From the NCBI GenBank assembly GCA_034096865.1, contig JAWQFJ010028822.1, forward strand, positions 1-64,000: a stretch of 64,000 bases of DNA. The letters are read 5' to 3'. Shown piece after piece: positions 30,273-43,105 of this stretch (within the stretch, counting starts at the first letter, position 1; each line of letters opens with the position of its first letter). A program made the translations under genes and the position numbers. The notes under the pieces are model-generated. The model was not told the origin of the DNA and made no database searches. It saw nothing but the letters and a program-made list of their open reading frames with translations. The stretch is from Theodoxus fluviatilis. Lineage: Eukaryota; Mollusca; Gastropoda; Cycloneritida; Neritidae.

Positions 30273-31657
30273 ATCCAATGTCATGAAGCAAACTTAAAAG
30301 CAAACAAGTCAGAATCTTAAAAAAAAATTGTAAATTTTTTCCATAATGCCATACTAAATAAACACAAGAAGACATAGTGAAAATATTAAGCAAGAAATCA
30401 GCCCATTTTTACAAAAAGAAATTACTAATCTGTTACCAAGCTTATTCAATTGTTTATAACCATGCTTTCTTAGCATGAAAATCATTGAGCAAGTGTTTTA
30501 CTTCATCAGTAAAACTAATTTCATGAAGCCATCTTGCCTGACCTGTTTGTAGATGAGCTGGCTTAGCTTCGTCTGGTCGACTTTATTAACTGAAAAGTAT
30601 AAAACCATTGGGGGAAACACCACACACAACCACTTTTACAAAATAAAATATTCCCTCTTAACTTTTTGAGCCAGGGTAATAAAATGCCTTCCTCAACATT
30701 TTAAGCTGTTGTGATGATAAGCAAAAAAGCCATATGTTAAAACTATTTAACAAATGCATCGAAAATATAATTCCTTGGTCCAAACAGACATTGGGAAAAT
30801 ACAAAAGTTTGAGACCAACATTTTGGCAAGTTGTGAAGCAGCTGTGTACCAGGTTGTCAAGATCACCACATACTTCCAGAGGTGTTAACAAGAAACAACC
30901 CTGGTTAGTTTCAGTTTCTGAGAGGCATACTCATAGAGAGACCCTACTGGTTTCAGTTGTCCTGCCGTCATGCAGAATGTTTAACATGTCTAAATTCGGC
31001 CTCAATCAAGAGAGCAAATAAAATATTCCTATTGTGGAATATTACAGATATACATTATACTTTTCATGAAGGTCGGGAAAAGAAGAAGCTTTTATTCACT
31101 GCTTGCTTGATCATACATCATTAAAAGATAATTCAGAAACATCAAATGGTTGCATGTATACACAGTCATGTGCTTTGTGCTAAACATGCATGGTTATACA
31201 AGTACACTTGTTTGCAATGTGCACATGTACATGCATTATCTGTGCATTCAGGGCACACACAAGCACAGCACAGGAGACAAGCCATTCTCCAGAACAGACA
31301 TGAAACTTTCCAAATGCAAAAGATTTTTGCAACCAGAGAGAACTCCGAGAGCACAAACCTCCACCAAGGAAACCTCAACCACTCTTCCATGGCCTGTATT
31401 ATTAATTCAGGCAGGTTTTCTGCTAGTCAGGCCTGATGCTACAAAGTTTTGTTCATTTTAGTGGCAGAAAAATTTCTGAATGACAAATGCATACGACAAT
31501 GTCATCAATAGTTTGACGTCATCAAATTTGCAATAAAATGTCACTTTTTGATGTAATTTGAAAACACGATAACATAACCTCCAAAATGTGATGGATTTTT
31601 CCTTGGGTAAAAGCCTGACCTTCCAAATTTCATCAGGATCCGTTTTGAACTGTTTGA
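30273..31657. other. AT-rich non-coding DNA
   Basis: No supported gene. The ORFs at 30734-31021 and 31146-31461 have no recognisable domain. Confidence 0.4.
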
Positions 31658-31673
31658 AGTGAGTGAAGCAGGA

Positions 31674-32046
31674 TGGATGGATGGATGGTGTTTTACGGCC
31701 TATCAGCCTTTGTAGGCTATGTAAGGCCGTCAAGCACGACAATAACAAGAACAGTTAACAGACCTGCCCCCCCCCCCCCCCCCCCACCCCCCCCCAAGGC
31801 CAATTAGGGAGATAATGAAAAATAGGCCAGGGTCCAGGGGCCGCAAAGGCCCTGGTGGGGTCCAGGGGCAACGCCCTGGTGGGAAGAAACTGGCCTAAAT
31901 CGGGAGTCTCCCGAATTTTTCGGGAGAATAGGCAGGTCTGAATTAAGAGTGAATGCAAATTAAGTCACGGTGTCCCTAGTTATTCACTTCTTACGAATCG
32001 CGTAGGGAGACGCGGTGGGTCAATTCTTACCCCGAACCCACAGGGG
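31674..32046 (-). mobile_element. SINE copy with 15-bp target duplication, split by a TTAA MITE
   Basis: GTGAGTGAAGCAGGA occurs at 31659-31673 and 32047-32061, the target duplication of a retroposed element. The SINE body is interrupted at 31755-31946 by another element. This is one of the clearest copies for defining the SINE limits. Confidence 0.88.
31759..31942. mobile_element. 184-bp MITE at TTAA
   Basis: CAGACCTGCC at the left and GGCAGGTCTG near the right are complements. TTAA flanks both sides (31755-31758, 31943-31946), and the SINE consensus confirms one copy of TTAA at the empty site. The inside has a poly-C run and two CCAGGG...CCCTGGTGGG repeats. The right end has two extra A bases. 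Confidence 0.7.
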
Positions 32047-32061
32047 GTGAGTGAAGCAGGA

Positions 32062-32625
32062 AATTTGACCCCCTAGAAATTCATAAAAGCAATACTGATA
32101 TCATTACTCCTTTATACCTTCCACAGTTTGTGATCTGGTAACACTGTTCTTGCCCCACCACAAAATGTTATTCCTCCAGTAAGTCTATCTCCACACTTAG
32201 TCAGCCATTTTGCAGTTCCTAAATTTTGTTTCATCATGTCAGTGAACTCACTATTAACCTCTCAAAAGTTTAATTTGCAAAGAAGGGAACCCACACACTC
32301 TCATTTGAATGCAAATATCTTAATGACTTGGTCTCACAATTTTTCCTCCATATCACAAGTCAACACATGTTAATTTCATCACCAATATATTAATGACAGA
32401 AACACCTGCCAGGCAAAACCCAGCAAAAACAATGCATTTTTCATATAGCATAAAAATACAAACATGAATTGACCAGGTGGAACATGCATGCACCCAACGG
32501 ACATAAATCTGTCATACTTCCACTCATAATGTCCCCAATCCCACACAATAGAACACAAAATAAACTCCTTATGGCTACACTCAACTGTGAAAAAGAACTA
32601 AAACACTAACCCCAAAGCCCAGCGA

Positions 32626-32664
<39 letters not shown>

Positions 32665-32827
32665 TGCGTGTGTGTGTGTGTGCACACACATGCAAGCAGC
32701 ACATACCATGCTTTGCACAACAACAAAAATCATGCCAAAAAATAAATCTCCCATCACAGTGATGAAACATACTTGTGATATTCTTGGGGAGTCTCTGCCT
32801 GGCCCGGCGAGACCGTGCAAAATGCCT
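32062..32827. other. 3' flank or 3' UTR of the - strand gene; (GT)n at 32630-32681
   Basis: Directly downstream of the last coding exon on the - strand. It contains a GT/CA microsatellite. No canonical AATAAA was recognised on the - strand near the stop. Confidence 0.4.
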
Positions 32828-33070
32828 TCATTTGTGGCACTTGGACATGTGGATTTTAACTCCAACCATAGATTTACACGATATCTTGCAGATGGGACAC
32901 ACACAACGAGCAGGTGAGGAAGACTGATATTTCTCTTTCTCCTGGTCTTCTGCAGCGGCAGTGAGACTCCCTTGATGATTCCCTCCAATCTTCTCAACAC
33001 TTCCTGTCTTCCCTCTGGACTCAGGATGTGGCCCAGCCCTGTCAGCCATCCACTTCTCCAGCAGTTGAGG
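32828..33070 (-). CDS. Terminal coding exon of large zinc-finger/AT-hook gene (exon a)
   Basis: On the - strand the exon follows an acceptor TTTGTAATTCTTCAG (AG ends at 33071) and opens PQLLEKWMADRAG in phase 0, matching the phase-0 end of exon b (47521). It encodes 80 residues: a polar linker, then one finger-like motif CPICKISCKSMVGVKIHMSKC with a following His (C-x2-C-x12-H-x3-C), then Lys and TGA. A C2HC finger as the last residues before the stop suggests a protein ending in a zinc motif. Only 108 bp separate the acceptor side from a 1.26-kb transposon in the intron. Confidence 0.7.
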   Translation of the reverse strand, partial: PQLLEKWMADRAGPHPESRGKTGSVEKIGGNHQGSLTAAAEDQEKEKYQSSSPARCVCPICKISCKSMVGVKIHMSKCHK

Positions 33071-33178
33071 CTGAAGAATTACAAAGTTCACCCTTAGAGG
33101 TGGAAGTTATTTGTATAACTCTTAACCGGAGTCCCAGACACGGCATTCAGCTTAGTTCATGCAGCAGTACAGAAGGTA

Positions 33179-34434
33179 CAGCAAAACATCTATTTTACGA
33201 CCCTCTCTTAAACGACTTCCTCTTGATTGCGACTTGAAAAATTTTAATGGATGTATTTTCCTATCAAAGTGACCTCTCTTGTACGACTTCCTCCAAAACG
33301 CGACCTGGGACTGTCAATCCTCTGCATTTTAACAACTTTTGGACCTAAATTTCCCCAAACTGCAGCCCCTTTAGCAGCACATGCAACTGCAGTTACTGTC
33401 CATTCCAAAATGACAGCTTTTGCGAGTGTTGTTATGCACATTTAGTGCAGTAGGAGTTACTTCATGTTCTGTAAGGATTGTCTGCCGTCCAGTGACGTCT
33501 CCCAAGACCAAGCGACTTGTGGTCAACTGGCAGACAACTTTCATGCATTACGGAATAACGCTTTCGTCCGAAAGAGAAATGTTAAGCTTCATAATAAACT
33601 TGTTGCACAAGTTTCACTCTGCATGAGATAACTGTCTTAAATTTCCAGCCATCGCGGGTTCAACAGTTTGAGTCTCATACCCATAGGTAAAAAGAGTATC
33701 AACTCGCAGCGAGCTGCCACGCCAGTGACTGAAGAGGCAGAGGCTGCTACTGGTGGCCTGGTTTTCGATTTTGCTGCGAACGTATCTGCATTGGTTTACA
33801 GGTGGCCAGGAGGCAGAGGCTACTCCAATGGCAGCACTGACAGTGACCGTAGTCGTCAGGCATTCGTCAGGTTAAAGTTAAAATTAGGTTGAAGTTAGGT
33901 CAATTTTCCTGTTGGCCATTCAATTAGCATGGAGTTAGGGTTAAGAAAGAACAAAACGATAAAGTAAACAGTTCAGCTATCGTTCCAGCAGTACCATCTA
34001 TTAGTATATATTTCAACAAAAAATCCCTTAAAGACATTCATCAAGTAAGGTGCCCTTGAAACAGCCGGAAACTTTGCAGCCAAAATTTAACCTATGTAAG
34101 TCACCTAATTGGTTACGTCATTTGCAAGAAGCAGTTGTATACATGTACATTATATCATGCAATATATCAGCCTCTTCGAAGTTTTTTATCTCCTGTATTC
34201 TGCTCATACAGTTGTTTTAAGTAGAAAAGGCAGTCTAGCTTACTCCAAGTTAACAGTAAAAAAAGATGTATTATTTGTGCATGTATTGCATTGCGTTTTA
34301 TGTTGGCATTATTCCTATATATAATACATTATGTTCATTTTATTCAAATCTCCTTACCTCCATTTTACGACTCCCTCCAAATTAAGATCTGATTCAGTAG
34401 GTTTTTCAAAGGTCGCAAAATAGAGGTTTTGCTG
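33179..34434. mobile_element. 1256-bp TA-flanked inverted-repeat element (Tc1/mariner-pogo type)
   Basis: TA at 33177-33178 and 34435-34436 flank ends CAGCAAAACATCTATTTTAC and the complement of CAGCAAAACCTCTATTTTGC, about 24 bp with two mismatches. TTTACGACC-type motifs recur further inside both ends (GTACGACTTCCTCC, TACGACTCCCTCC). TA duplication and CAG ends suit Tc1/mariner or pogo/Tigger. No transposase ORF was found, so it is non-autonomous. Confidence 0.85.
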
Positions 34435-34436
34435 TA

Positions 34437-35083
34437 TTAGTCTGCATGTATAAATAACTTCAACACAGCAGGAAAGAGTAGAAGCAGGCATCATGAGAAA
34501 ATACATAAAAAGTTAACTGTATTGCTTCTACATGATTCATGGACAATCCTCCAATAATTTATCACGTCTTCTCAAGGGGAGACATAGGTAATGGTCAAAA
34601 TGTCATTTTCTGGGGATTTTGACTTATAAATGAGCATCTTTTGAGTTGTTTCAACCCTCTGCAATGTAATTCCAATCGTCTCTTTACTTAAAACAAGCTA
34701 GATAACTTGTAAAAATGGGAAGAAAGAACCTTACCCCTCTGAGAATTGTTGCTGGCACTATTGGAAATTCATAGAAGATGGAAAAAGCAAGTTTTCCCCA
34801 GATTTCTTTTTTCAAGTTTTCTCATTAACTCCTTTTCATGGACTTGAAATTATGCAAAAAATATTTTGAGCATTGTACAGATCTGAAATTTTCAGGGTGT
34901 GTTCTTCATGCATGTAGCAACATTTTGTCACAAGGGTTTGTGATATTAGGCCCCTAGGTCAGCAGCTATACATTAAATAAGTTCTAAAAATGGAGATTCT
35001 TTCTAGTAAATAAAATAAGTAAATATCCTTTCCACAAGTATTTGGAATTTTCCCAAAAGGATGTGACAAGTTTTAAATATTAC
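34437..35083. other. Intronic AT-rich DNA
   Basis: Nothing recognised. Confidence 0.5.
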
Positions 35084-35943
35084 AAGAAGGGCAAAGCCCA
35101 TACGACTCACATGCTTGACCTTTATATGTCCTTGACCTTCAGGTGACCTTCAAGGTCAAGGTCAAACAACTAAACCTACCAATGACATCATACACAAAGA
35201 AATGCTTGACACATTTTTCCTACCAAAATACATGTGACCTTGACCCAAGGTCAAGGTCATCCAAGGTCTTGCAACACAAAGCTGTTAATTCAAGACATAG
35301 GAAGCACAATGGTGCTTATTGGCACTTTCTACTATGAGATATAGTCACTTTTAGTGGTTCACTACCCCATTTTGGTCACATTCCATAAGGGTCAAAGTGA
35401 CCTTGACCTTGATGATATGTAAACAAATGTGTCTCATGATGAAAGTATAACATGTGCCCCACATAATTATTAAGTTTGAAACAGTTATCTGCCATAGTTC
35501 AGGGTCAAGGTCACTTCAAAATATGTATACAATCCAACTTTGAAGAGCTCCAATGACCTTGACCTTGAAGCAAGGTCAACCAAACTGGTATCAAAAGATA
35601 GGGCTTGCTTTGACCTATATACCACTTGTAGCTAAGGTCGCCATTCTCAATAACATGGGAGAAAATTGGGGAAATGTGAAAAATGACTGTTTTGGAGACC
35701 ACATTTATGGCTCCTGTGACCTTGACCTTGAAGCAAGGTCAAGTCACTATGTATGTTTTTTGAGGCCTTGTCATCATACACCATCATGCCACATTTGGTG
35801 TTGATAGACTTAATAGTCTCCGAGAAAAATCCAACGTTTAAGTTTTTTACGCTCGGATGGACGGACGCCCGGACGGACGCCCGGACGGACGGACGACACG
35901 GCTCAGTACATAGACTCACTTTTGCTTCGCATGTGAGTCAAAA
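35084..35943 (-). mobile_element. TGACCTT element, copy D
   Basis: Near-complete, from ACAAGAAGGGCAAAGCCCAT to GCTTCGCATGTGAGTCAAAA. Near-identical to copies B and E along its length. Confidence 0.9.
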
Positions 35944-37048
35944 ATTGCAAATCTAAGGAAACCAAAATAAATTTTTTGCTGTATATAGTTTTTGAGCTGT
36001 ACATTTTTGAACAAGAAAAGTATGTTATTCGAATTATTAACAGATGACCATTGAGCAAAAGTGGTTTTCACTTATTTTCATGTTTATCTTTGAATTGCAA
36101 TGCATGAAAGTTTGAAATCTCATTGCAGTTTTTAAGAATCGTCTCTTTTACCCATGTCTCCCCTTTATAAAAAAATCATGGTGAAAAACTTTAGATAATC
36201 ATGTGCGAGTTGCATCCAACCATCATAACGGCATAATGTCCCATACCATTATATTCAGTCCCTTGCAAAACTGCCTCAAACCACTCCTGTTGGCGTGTGC
36301 ACACACATGCATGCTTCAGTGCATATTTTGTTTTACCTCATTACCTGACTTTCAATCAGGTTTGTGGCAGCACATGCTCAATGACATATATATCTGATCA
36401 TGCATGAGAAACAATGCTGAAGTCCTCTAAACAGTTTTTCAGCAAACGCCGAGAATTGTCACAGGTGCACCAAGTCAGGTATTGCTTTCTTGAGCATTAC
36501 ATTACTGTAAGAAATGTTTCCTTCATGAACATGCTGTTTTTTCTGGAATATGCATGAATGAATAAATTATATTGTGGTTGAAACATCTCTTCTTTTTTTG
36601 TACTTTAGCCTTTTTATTTCTTGTGCAGTGTCACATGTAATGCAATACTTTAGCCATGAAAAGAGTTTAAGATTGTCAGCAAGAAATGCACAAAAAATCC
36701 TTAACCCCAAAATAGTGAAATTACCATTCCATGTACTAATGTTCACGCATATTTATTAAGGATATAATACTGACTAAAGTAGACAAAAATGCACTATTCT
36801 ATTCAGCCCAATCACCATAGCAGATTTGATAGAAAGTGAGATGCCTTTGTCACATACTGGGTCTTCTACTTGAGCAAACCACTTGGAGAAGAGGCACTTT
36901 GTTATCTCTTTTGTGATTCGACCATGTTGACCTCATGTGGCAAAAACTGCCCACCAAATTTTACTTTAGTTTTTATTGGATTAATTGCTGCGGTTGGGGA
37001 TTTGGATGGAATTCCCTATTCCAAATCTTATCTATGGATCATGGTTAC
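35944..37048. other. Intronic AT-rich DNA
   Basis: No gene or element recognised. Confidence 0.5.
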
Positions 37049-37883
37049 AACAAGAAGGGCAAAGCCCATACGACTCACATGCTTGACCTTGACCTTTATA
37101 TGACCTTGACCTTCAGGTGACCTTCAAGGTCAAGGTCAAACAACTAAACCTACCAATGACATCATACACTAAGAAATGATTTACACATTTTTTCCTACCA
37201 AAAATACACGTGACCTTGACCCAAGGTCAAGGTCATCCAAGGTCATGCAACACAAAGCTCTTAATTCAAGACATAGGAAGCACAATGGTGCTTATTGGCA
37301 CTTTCTACCATGAGATATGGTCAATTTTAGTGGTTCACTACCACATTTTGGTCACATTTCATAAGGGTAAAAGTGACCTTGACCTTGATGATATGTGACC
37401 AAATATGTCTCATGATGAAAGTATAACATGTGCCCCACATAATTATTAAGTTTGAAACAGTTATCTGCCATAGTTCAGGGTCAAGGTCACTTCAAAATAT
37501 GTATACAATCCAACTTTGAAGAGCTCCTGTGACCTTGACCTTGAAGCAAGGTCAACCAAACTGGTATCAATAGATAGGGCTTGCTTTGACCTATATACCA
37601 CTTGTAGCTAAGGTCGCCATTCTCAATAACGTGGGAGAAAATTGGGAAAATGTGAAAAATGACTGTTTTTGAGACCACATTTATGGCTCCTGTGACCTTG
37701 ACCTTGAAGCAAGGTCAAGTCACTATGTATTTTTTTTTAGGCCTTGTCATCATACACCATCATGCCACATTTGGTGTTGATAGACTTAATAGTCTCCGAG
37801 AAAAATCCAACGTTTAAGTTTTTTACGCCCGGACGACACGGCCGAGTACATAGACTCACTTTTGCTTCGCATGTGAGTCAAAA
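37049..37883 (-). mobile_element. TGACCTT element, copy E
   Basis: Near-complete copy, from ACAAGAAGGGCAAAGCCCAT to GCATGTGAGTCAAAAA. The CGGACGGACGCC repeats near its end are shortened compared with copy D. Confidence 0.9.
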
Positions 37884-37986
37884 AGGAGGGTGGGTAATAT
37901 TTTAAATACAGTTTCTTTTTTTACATTTCAACCAATCTTTCATCTGGAAGAAGGGTCCCATCAGTTTTTGATAAAAATGTGGGTTA

Positions 37987-38920
37987 TTGTACTGTATGTC
38001 TACAAACAAGTTAAAATTGAATGATGGAAAAACTGAAGCACTTTTTTTCTCTGGATCTGCTGCTGTGAATCCTACTCCTCCTTCTACTATCACAATAGGT
38101 TCTACAGAAATCACTTTCTCAGACAGTGCCAGAAACCTTGGTTTCATCATGGACTCTCACCTCTCAATGAAGCAACACATCGCCAAAGTCTGCCAAACCT
38201 GCTACTACGAGATCAGAAGAATAGGTTCCATTAGAAAGTTTCTTACAGTAGAAGCTACAAAAACCCTAGTAACGTCCTGTATTCTGTCTAGAATAGATTA
38301 TTGCAACTCTCTTCTGATAGGCTGTCCTGACACTACTCTCCAACCTCTGCAGAAAGTCCAGCACTGTGCCGCCCGCCTCATTTACAGAGTGTGTCACATA
38401 CAACCTTGCACTCCTTTCATGATAAATCTCCACTGGTTGCCTGTTCCTGACCGCATCGACTACAAAGCTGCACTCTTCTGCTACTACTTCTTCACTGAAT
38501 CTGCTCCTGCCTACTTTTCTCAACTTATTTTTCGTTACATTCCTGCTCACACACTCCGTTCTTCTGCTGACACCCGACTCCTCATCCCAGGTGACTACAA
38601 TCGCAAATCTCATGGCTTCCGTTCTTCCTCATTCTACAGATTCACTGCCTCACCATGTCAGACACTCCGATTCTATCACCTCCTTCAAGTCTAATCTTAA
38701 AATACATCTTTTCCAGCAATATTTGAAACAAGTTAGAAGAACATGTTCCAATCCCCCCCCCCCCCTTGTGATTTGTTTGCGGAATGTTGGGTCGTATTTT
38801 TTTTACTATATGTATGTACAGAGCATGTGTATGCAAATGTGTACGGTACTGTCTTTTTTGTATTATCTGTTGTTACGTGCGCTTAGAACCACTGCATAAG
38901 GCGCATTATAAATACTATAA

Positions 38921-38959
<39 letters not shown>

Positions 38960-38960
38960 A
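37987..38960 (+). pseudogene. 5'-truncated LINE (CR1/L2-like) reverse transcriptase C-terminus
   Basis: The + strand ORF of 235 codons has NKLKLNDGKTEALFF, ARNLGFIMDSHLSMKQHI, SRIDYCNSLLIG and LHWLPVPDRIDYKAALFCYY, the thumb and C-terminal motifs of CR1/L2-type elements. A frameshift near 38630 moves to another frame with SLPHHVRHSDSITSFKSNLK. The 3' end has GCGCATTATAAATACTAT followed by (ATT)n (38921-38956), the usual L2-like tail. The catalytic YADD box is upstream and absent, so the copy is truncated. It lies antisense in an intron of the - strand gene. Confidence 0.87.
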
Positions 38961-39322
38961 TATTGTGTACAATAATTTTCTTAGACACTTTTTTTCTGTA
39001 CCGTCCAACCACACACGTCATCACTGAAAGTGATGGCCTGAAATAGGTCATGCCAAGCAAAGGAAGAAATGGTACACAACCTAGAAGCATCTACTTCCTA
39101 CAATGCCATGAACAACACTGCTAAGTACAATGTTGTTAACACCACTGCTACCTACAATGTTAAGACCACTGAGGGGTCAGTGATATTTCATACATAATGA
39201 ACATTCCAGAAACATGGATAATGAACATTTCAGAAACATGGATGACAACTCAAGTGAAAGATAAGGTACCATTGTACAGACATATTTAGTTTTAAATTTC
39301 AAAACAAGAAAATAACCATTGG
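38961..39322. other. Intronic, nothing recognised
   Basis: A small local repeat (AATGAACATTYCAGAAACATGG twice, 39197-39242), otherwise no feature. Confidence 0.5.
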
Positions 39323-39909
39323 CAGGTTTCACGATATTGCATACTGCAGTTTCCCACTACACCCAATCATTCATTTTTTAAAAAAAGTCAACCAGGGGCC
39401 CAAAAACAGTTTGCACAAAGAGTTCAACTTTTTTCTACCTAAAACAGTAAAAAAAATGTATATGAACATACTTATTTCCAAAGTTATTGATGTTCAAAGA
39501 CGCTATATCCTGAAACCACAAAAAATGCTTTTACAACTTCAGTGCATCATAACTGCTACAAAATGTTGTTTGGAAGCAACCAATGACAATCATCTTTAAC
39601 ATACACTATGTACACCTTAAGAAAAGTAGTAAACTTGCAATAAAAGTGACAACATTGATCAGAAGGATGGTTGACAGATAAATGACGCTAAATTTAGAAT
39701 AATTCTGTCTTTACCGTTTCCTGTATACCTCAGGAGTCATCACTAGATAAAGAAATCATTCTAAAATTGAAAACCAAACATCTATAAATCATATCCACAC
39801 AACAGATAGATATTTGACTCAATCACAATGACATGGGTGGACTCAAACGAACCCCCCCCCCCCCCCCCAATTCAAAAACGGGGTCAAACTCGCAGTTACT
39901 TGCTTCAAG
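39323..39909. repeat. 590-bp direct repeat, copy 2
   Basis: Counterpart of 7209-7801. It differs by a few substitutions and small indels, including a shorter poly-C (39851-39868). Confidence 0.85.
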
Positions 39910-40141
39910 GAAAACAATCCCAAACTTCTTCAATTTCAGTACAACCTAACTTATGGCCATAGAAAAGCAATCAGAAATGCATACATGCAAGCTTTAAGGG
40001 GGCACACAGCCTTTGCTACTTCGTAAAAAAATCATCAAAAATCAAGTTTTGAGTTTAACACAAATGAAGTCTGGAGAGTCTCCACAACACATTTGCATTG
40101 TAAATTTAAAAAACAAACATCTACAACTAATTTACCAAAAG

Positions 40142-40174
40142 TGTGTGTGTGTGTGCGTGCATGCGTGTGTGAGT

Positions 40175-40263
<89 letters not shown>

Positions 40264-40346
40264 AGGGAGGGAGAGAGAGAGAGAGAAGGAGGGAGAGGGA
40301 GGGAGGGAGGGAGAGGAGAGGAGGGAGGGAGGGAGAGGGAGGGAGG

Positions 40347-40413
<67 letters not shown>
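40142..40413. repeat. (GT)n then (GA)n/(GGGA)n polypurine tract
   Basis: GT run at 40142-40152, then about 240 bases of almost pure GA and GGGA repeats on the + strand. Potential triplex/H-DNA former. All ORFs across it are artefacts. Confidence 0.97.
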
Positions 40414-40414
<1 letters not shown>

Positions 40415-41660
40415 AATCTGTTAGCGTGTGTCGCTGTGTCGATCGTGTGGTGGTTGAACATTGCTGACAGATACAGCAAAACTCGACCAAAAGGCACTAA
40501 AAACGGTGAAACGTGTTTCTGCGATGCTCTGTTTTGAGGTAGGGTAGTGAAATCGGCGTACTCAGCACCTGCGTACTCTTGACCCAACACCCCCTGCGAG
40601 AGCATTCCAAACTGCTGAGCAGCGGTTGAGAGACAACGGCATTCTAAAAATAGCTTGAGCGAGAGGGGTGCCGCAACAGTGGACTAGCCCAATTTTAAGC
40701 TTAGTTTAGGGTTGCGAACGTTAGGGTTGCGAACGCTACGGACAGACAGATGAAATCGCCTTGGCTCGAGAACAAAGAGATCGAAACTTCGTGAACTAAG
40801 CTATCCCGCATGTTCTATGGCGCCATTCTAACCTGTGTAGAGCGTGTAAAACGTCACATTCGGTTTGGAAAGATGTATTATACACAAGAAAAGCGAAGTT
40901 GCGAACGTTGATCACGCGGACAGAAACGAGTCGGCAATCTGTAAGAAAGATCCCAGAGCCGTATTTTACCTTCAATTGGTGTGCTTGCCGGCTTTTATCA
41001 AAACTACACACCACCAAACATCGATTTCATCCCCCCAAAAGATCAAGAATGGCATTTTAGGTGGAGAAAATAGCCATTTATTTATCATCAGAGTAGCGCG
41101 ATTTAGCGGACAGACAGCTTCCGGTACTTCTTATTTTCTTCTTTTACTTCGATTTCTACCAAACTTAAGCCCGCCCCTTCGTGTTTCGTGACATTGATAT
41201 GTAGGTGGAACCGTTATTTAAACGACTTGACCATCCGATATTACGTTAAAGGTCCTGACTTCTGTTTTTATTACATTGACTCGAGGCATATGCAGGCCAG
41301 GAAGGAAATTGCGTCTGTCCGGATTCTAACGTTCACCACCAATCACACGCTCACAAAGTCAACAAAAACAACATTGATGAACAAACCATGTATAATTCTT
41401 AATTTAGAATAGCTGCTTCTTCCATTTGGTTGACAAAAAGAAGTTAAAATTGGTACAGTTTGTAAAAAATTCCCCACTTTTCTCAGCCATGTTCTCAACA
41501 CTACCAGATTGTGAAACCTGCCCATTCATTAAAAAAAAAAAAGACAGATTATCACAGTTACTTTTTAAACGTCAGTAAAAATCTAAACACTGTATTTCAA
41601 GATAATCCTTTCAGAAGTAACACTGATAAGAATCATATAAAAAGATCTACTTCACAACCC
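40414..41660. other. Intronic non-coding DNA
   Basis: Slightly richer in CG at 40600-41180, with a short duplication GGGTTGCGAACG (40710-40736). The ORF at 40865-41191 has no recognisable domain. Confidence 0.4.
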
Positions 41661-42168
41661 TTTAACTCATAAACATATTATGTACCATTTTATTCAGAAC
41701 AAACTAACCTTTCTTACTATGATATTTGATTTGAGATAAAATGTTATGTATAAACTATTTTTATAAAAATATGCAGAAAAAAATAACAAAAAACGCACTA
41801 AATTGACAACACTCTACAATCACAAAGAACAATAAAAAAAAAAAGTTTCTTTTGTTTTCTTTATTTCTAACATAAAATACAACTATATTTACACATAAAA
41901 TTTCAATTTGCATATTTTTTCATTCAAATTTAGTGATTTGATAGAGTTTTTTGTAAGGCTACTAGTCTGAAGCTTTCGGCGAAAAAACCCCATAAAATAA
42001 TGCACTTAACAACAGGTGAACTTACTTATTCAAAATGTATTTCATTTCCTCTTGTCTAAGTTACACATAAGTCATTTGTGCATAAACCATATTTACACAC
42101 AAAAAAAAACTGTCAATGTGAAATGAAAAAAAACCCAAAAAACTGGTTCTATGAGCCTGCCGATGCAA

Positions 42169-43105
42169 TTAAATCTGGTGGTACTCCAGCAGGCAGTTGC
42201 GGTCATCCTGTAAACACAGGAATGTGTTGCAGGCTACACAGTAAGTTCTTGTTTTCCTTTCTATTTTGAATTTAGTGTAGCACAGCTTACAGTTTCTTCT
42301 GTCTTTAGTTTTGCACATGTTGGGGATGATGCTGTGGATGGTGTATGTGACTGGCTTGTCCGCAACCGGCACATCCGCATCAACATCAAACCCCCCCAGT
42401 TGTCTTATAAGTTCTTCAGTGAAGGCCAGCTGATTATACTTTGCATTCCTTTTCAATTCTTCTACATCTCTGTGTTGTTCTCGCCAGTTTTGAAATAAAA
42501 TGTATGAGTTCACCCTAGCTATATCCAAGAAATGAAAAAAAAGAGTCTTCCAGTATTTGTTTGTTTTCCGCAGCATATTATACTTAGTAAGTAGTTGGTC
42601 ACTTTTATCAACTCCACCCATGTGTTTGTTGTAATCTTTAACAAGAATTGGTTGGGCAACTTCTAGGCTCTGAAAAGTTCCATTTACTTTAGATCTTCTG
42701 TTTGCAACAGAAAAATCATTTGCTGTGTGTAGAGTCGAGATAAAAGAAACGGTTTTATTGTCTTTCCACTGCATTCCTAGGATGTTTCCTTCTCTACACC
42801 ACCTCATTGCACCTCTCTCACTTTTCTTTTCCCATTCTTTTACATTCTTCAGTTTTGCAGGAAATCCCCTCCTATTACACAAAATAGTTCCACATGCTCG
42901 TATTCCTTTTTTCAAGAGATCGATGAACAGATGGACACTTGAATAAAAGTTATCTATGCAACACGCACCTTCGATAATCAATCCCGTCGATGTTTGGATC
43001 CATATTTTCGTCATTGCTTGAAAATGACGATTCATCATCACACCAAACTTCATCATCACTTGAATCATAAGCAATATCATCTTCAGAAGATGATTCTTGG
43101 TCCAT
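42169..43105 (-). pseudogene. Internally deleted piggyBac transposase
   Basis: The N-terminus starts at ATG 43105 (MDQESSSEDDIAYDSSDDE), an acidic leader usual for piggyBac transposases. After about 45 codons the frame breaks near 42968 and the C-terminal part follows: CIDNFYSSVHLFIDLLKKGI, NKHMGGVDKSDQLLTKYN, and a Cys-rich end (CKLC...YCVACNTFLC) like the C-terminal zinc-binding domain. Asp in DNFYSS and in GGVD match the second and third catalytic Asp of the DDE_Tnp_1_7 family. The region with the first is deleted. It is therefore a dead deletion derivative, about 300 codons short in the middle. It lies in an intron, co-oriented with the host gene. Confidence 0.88.
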
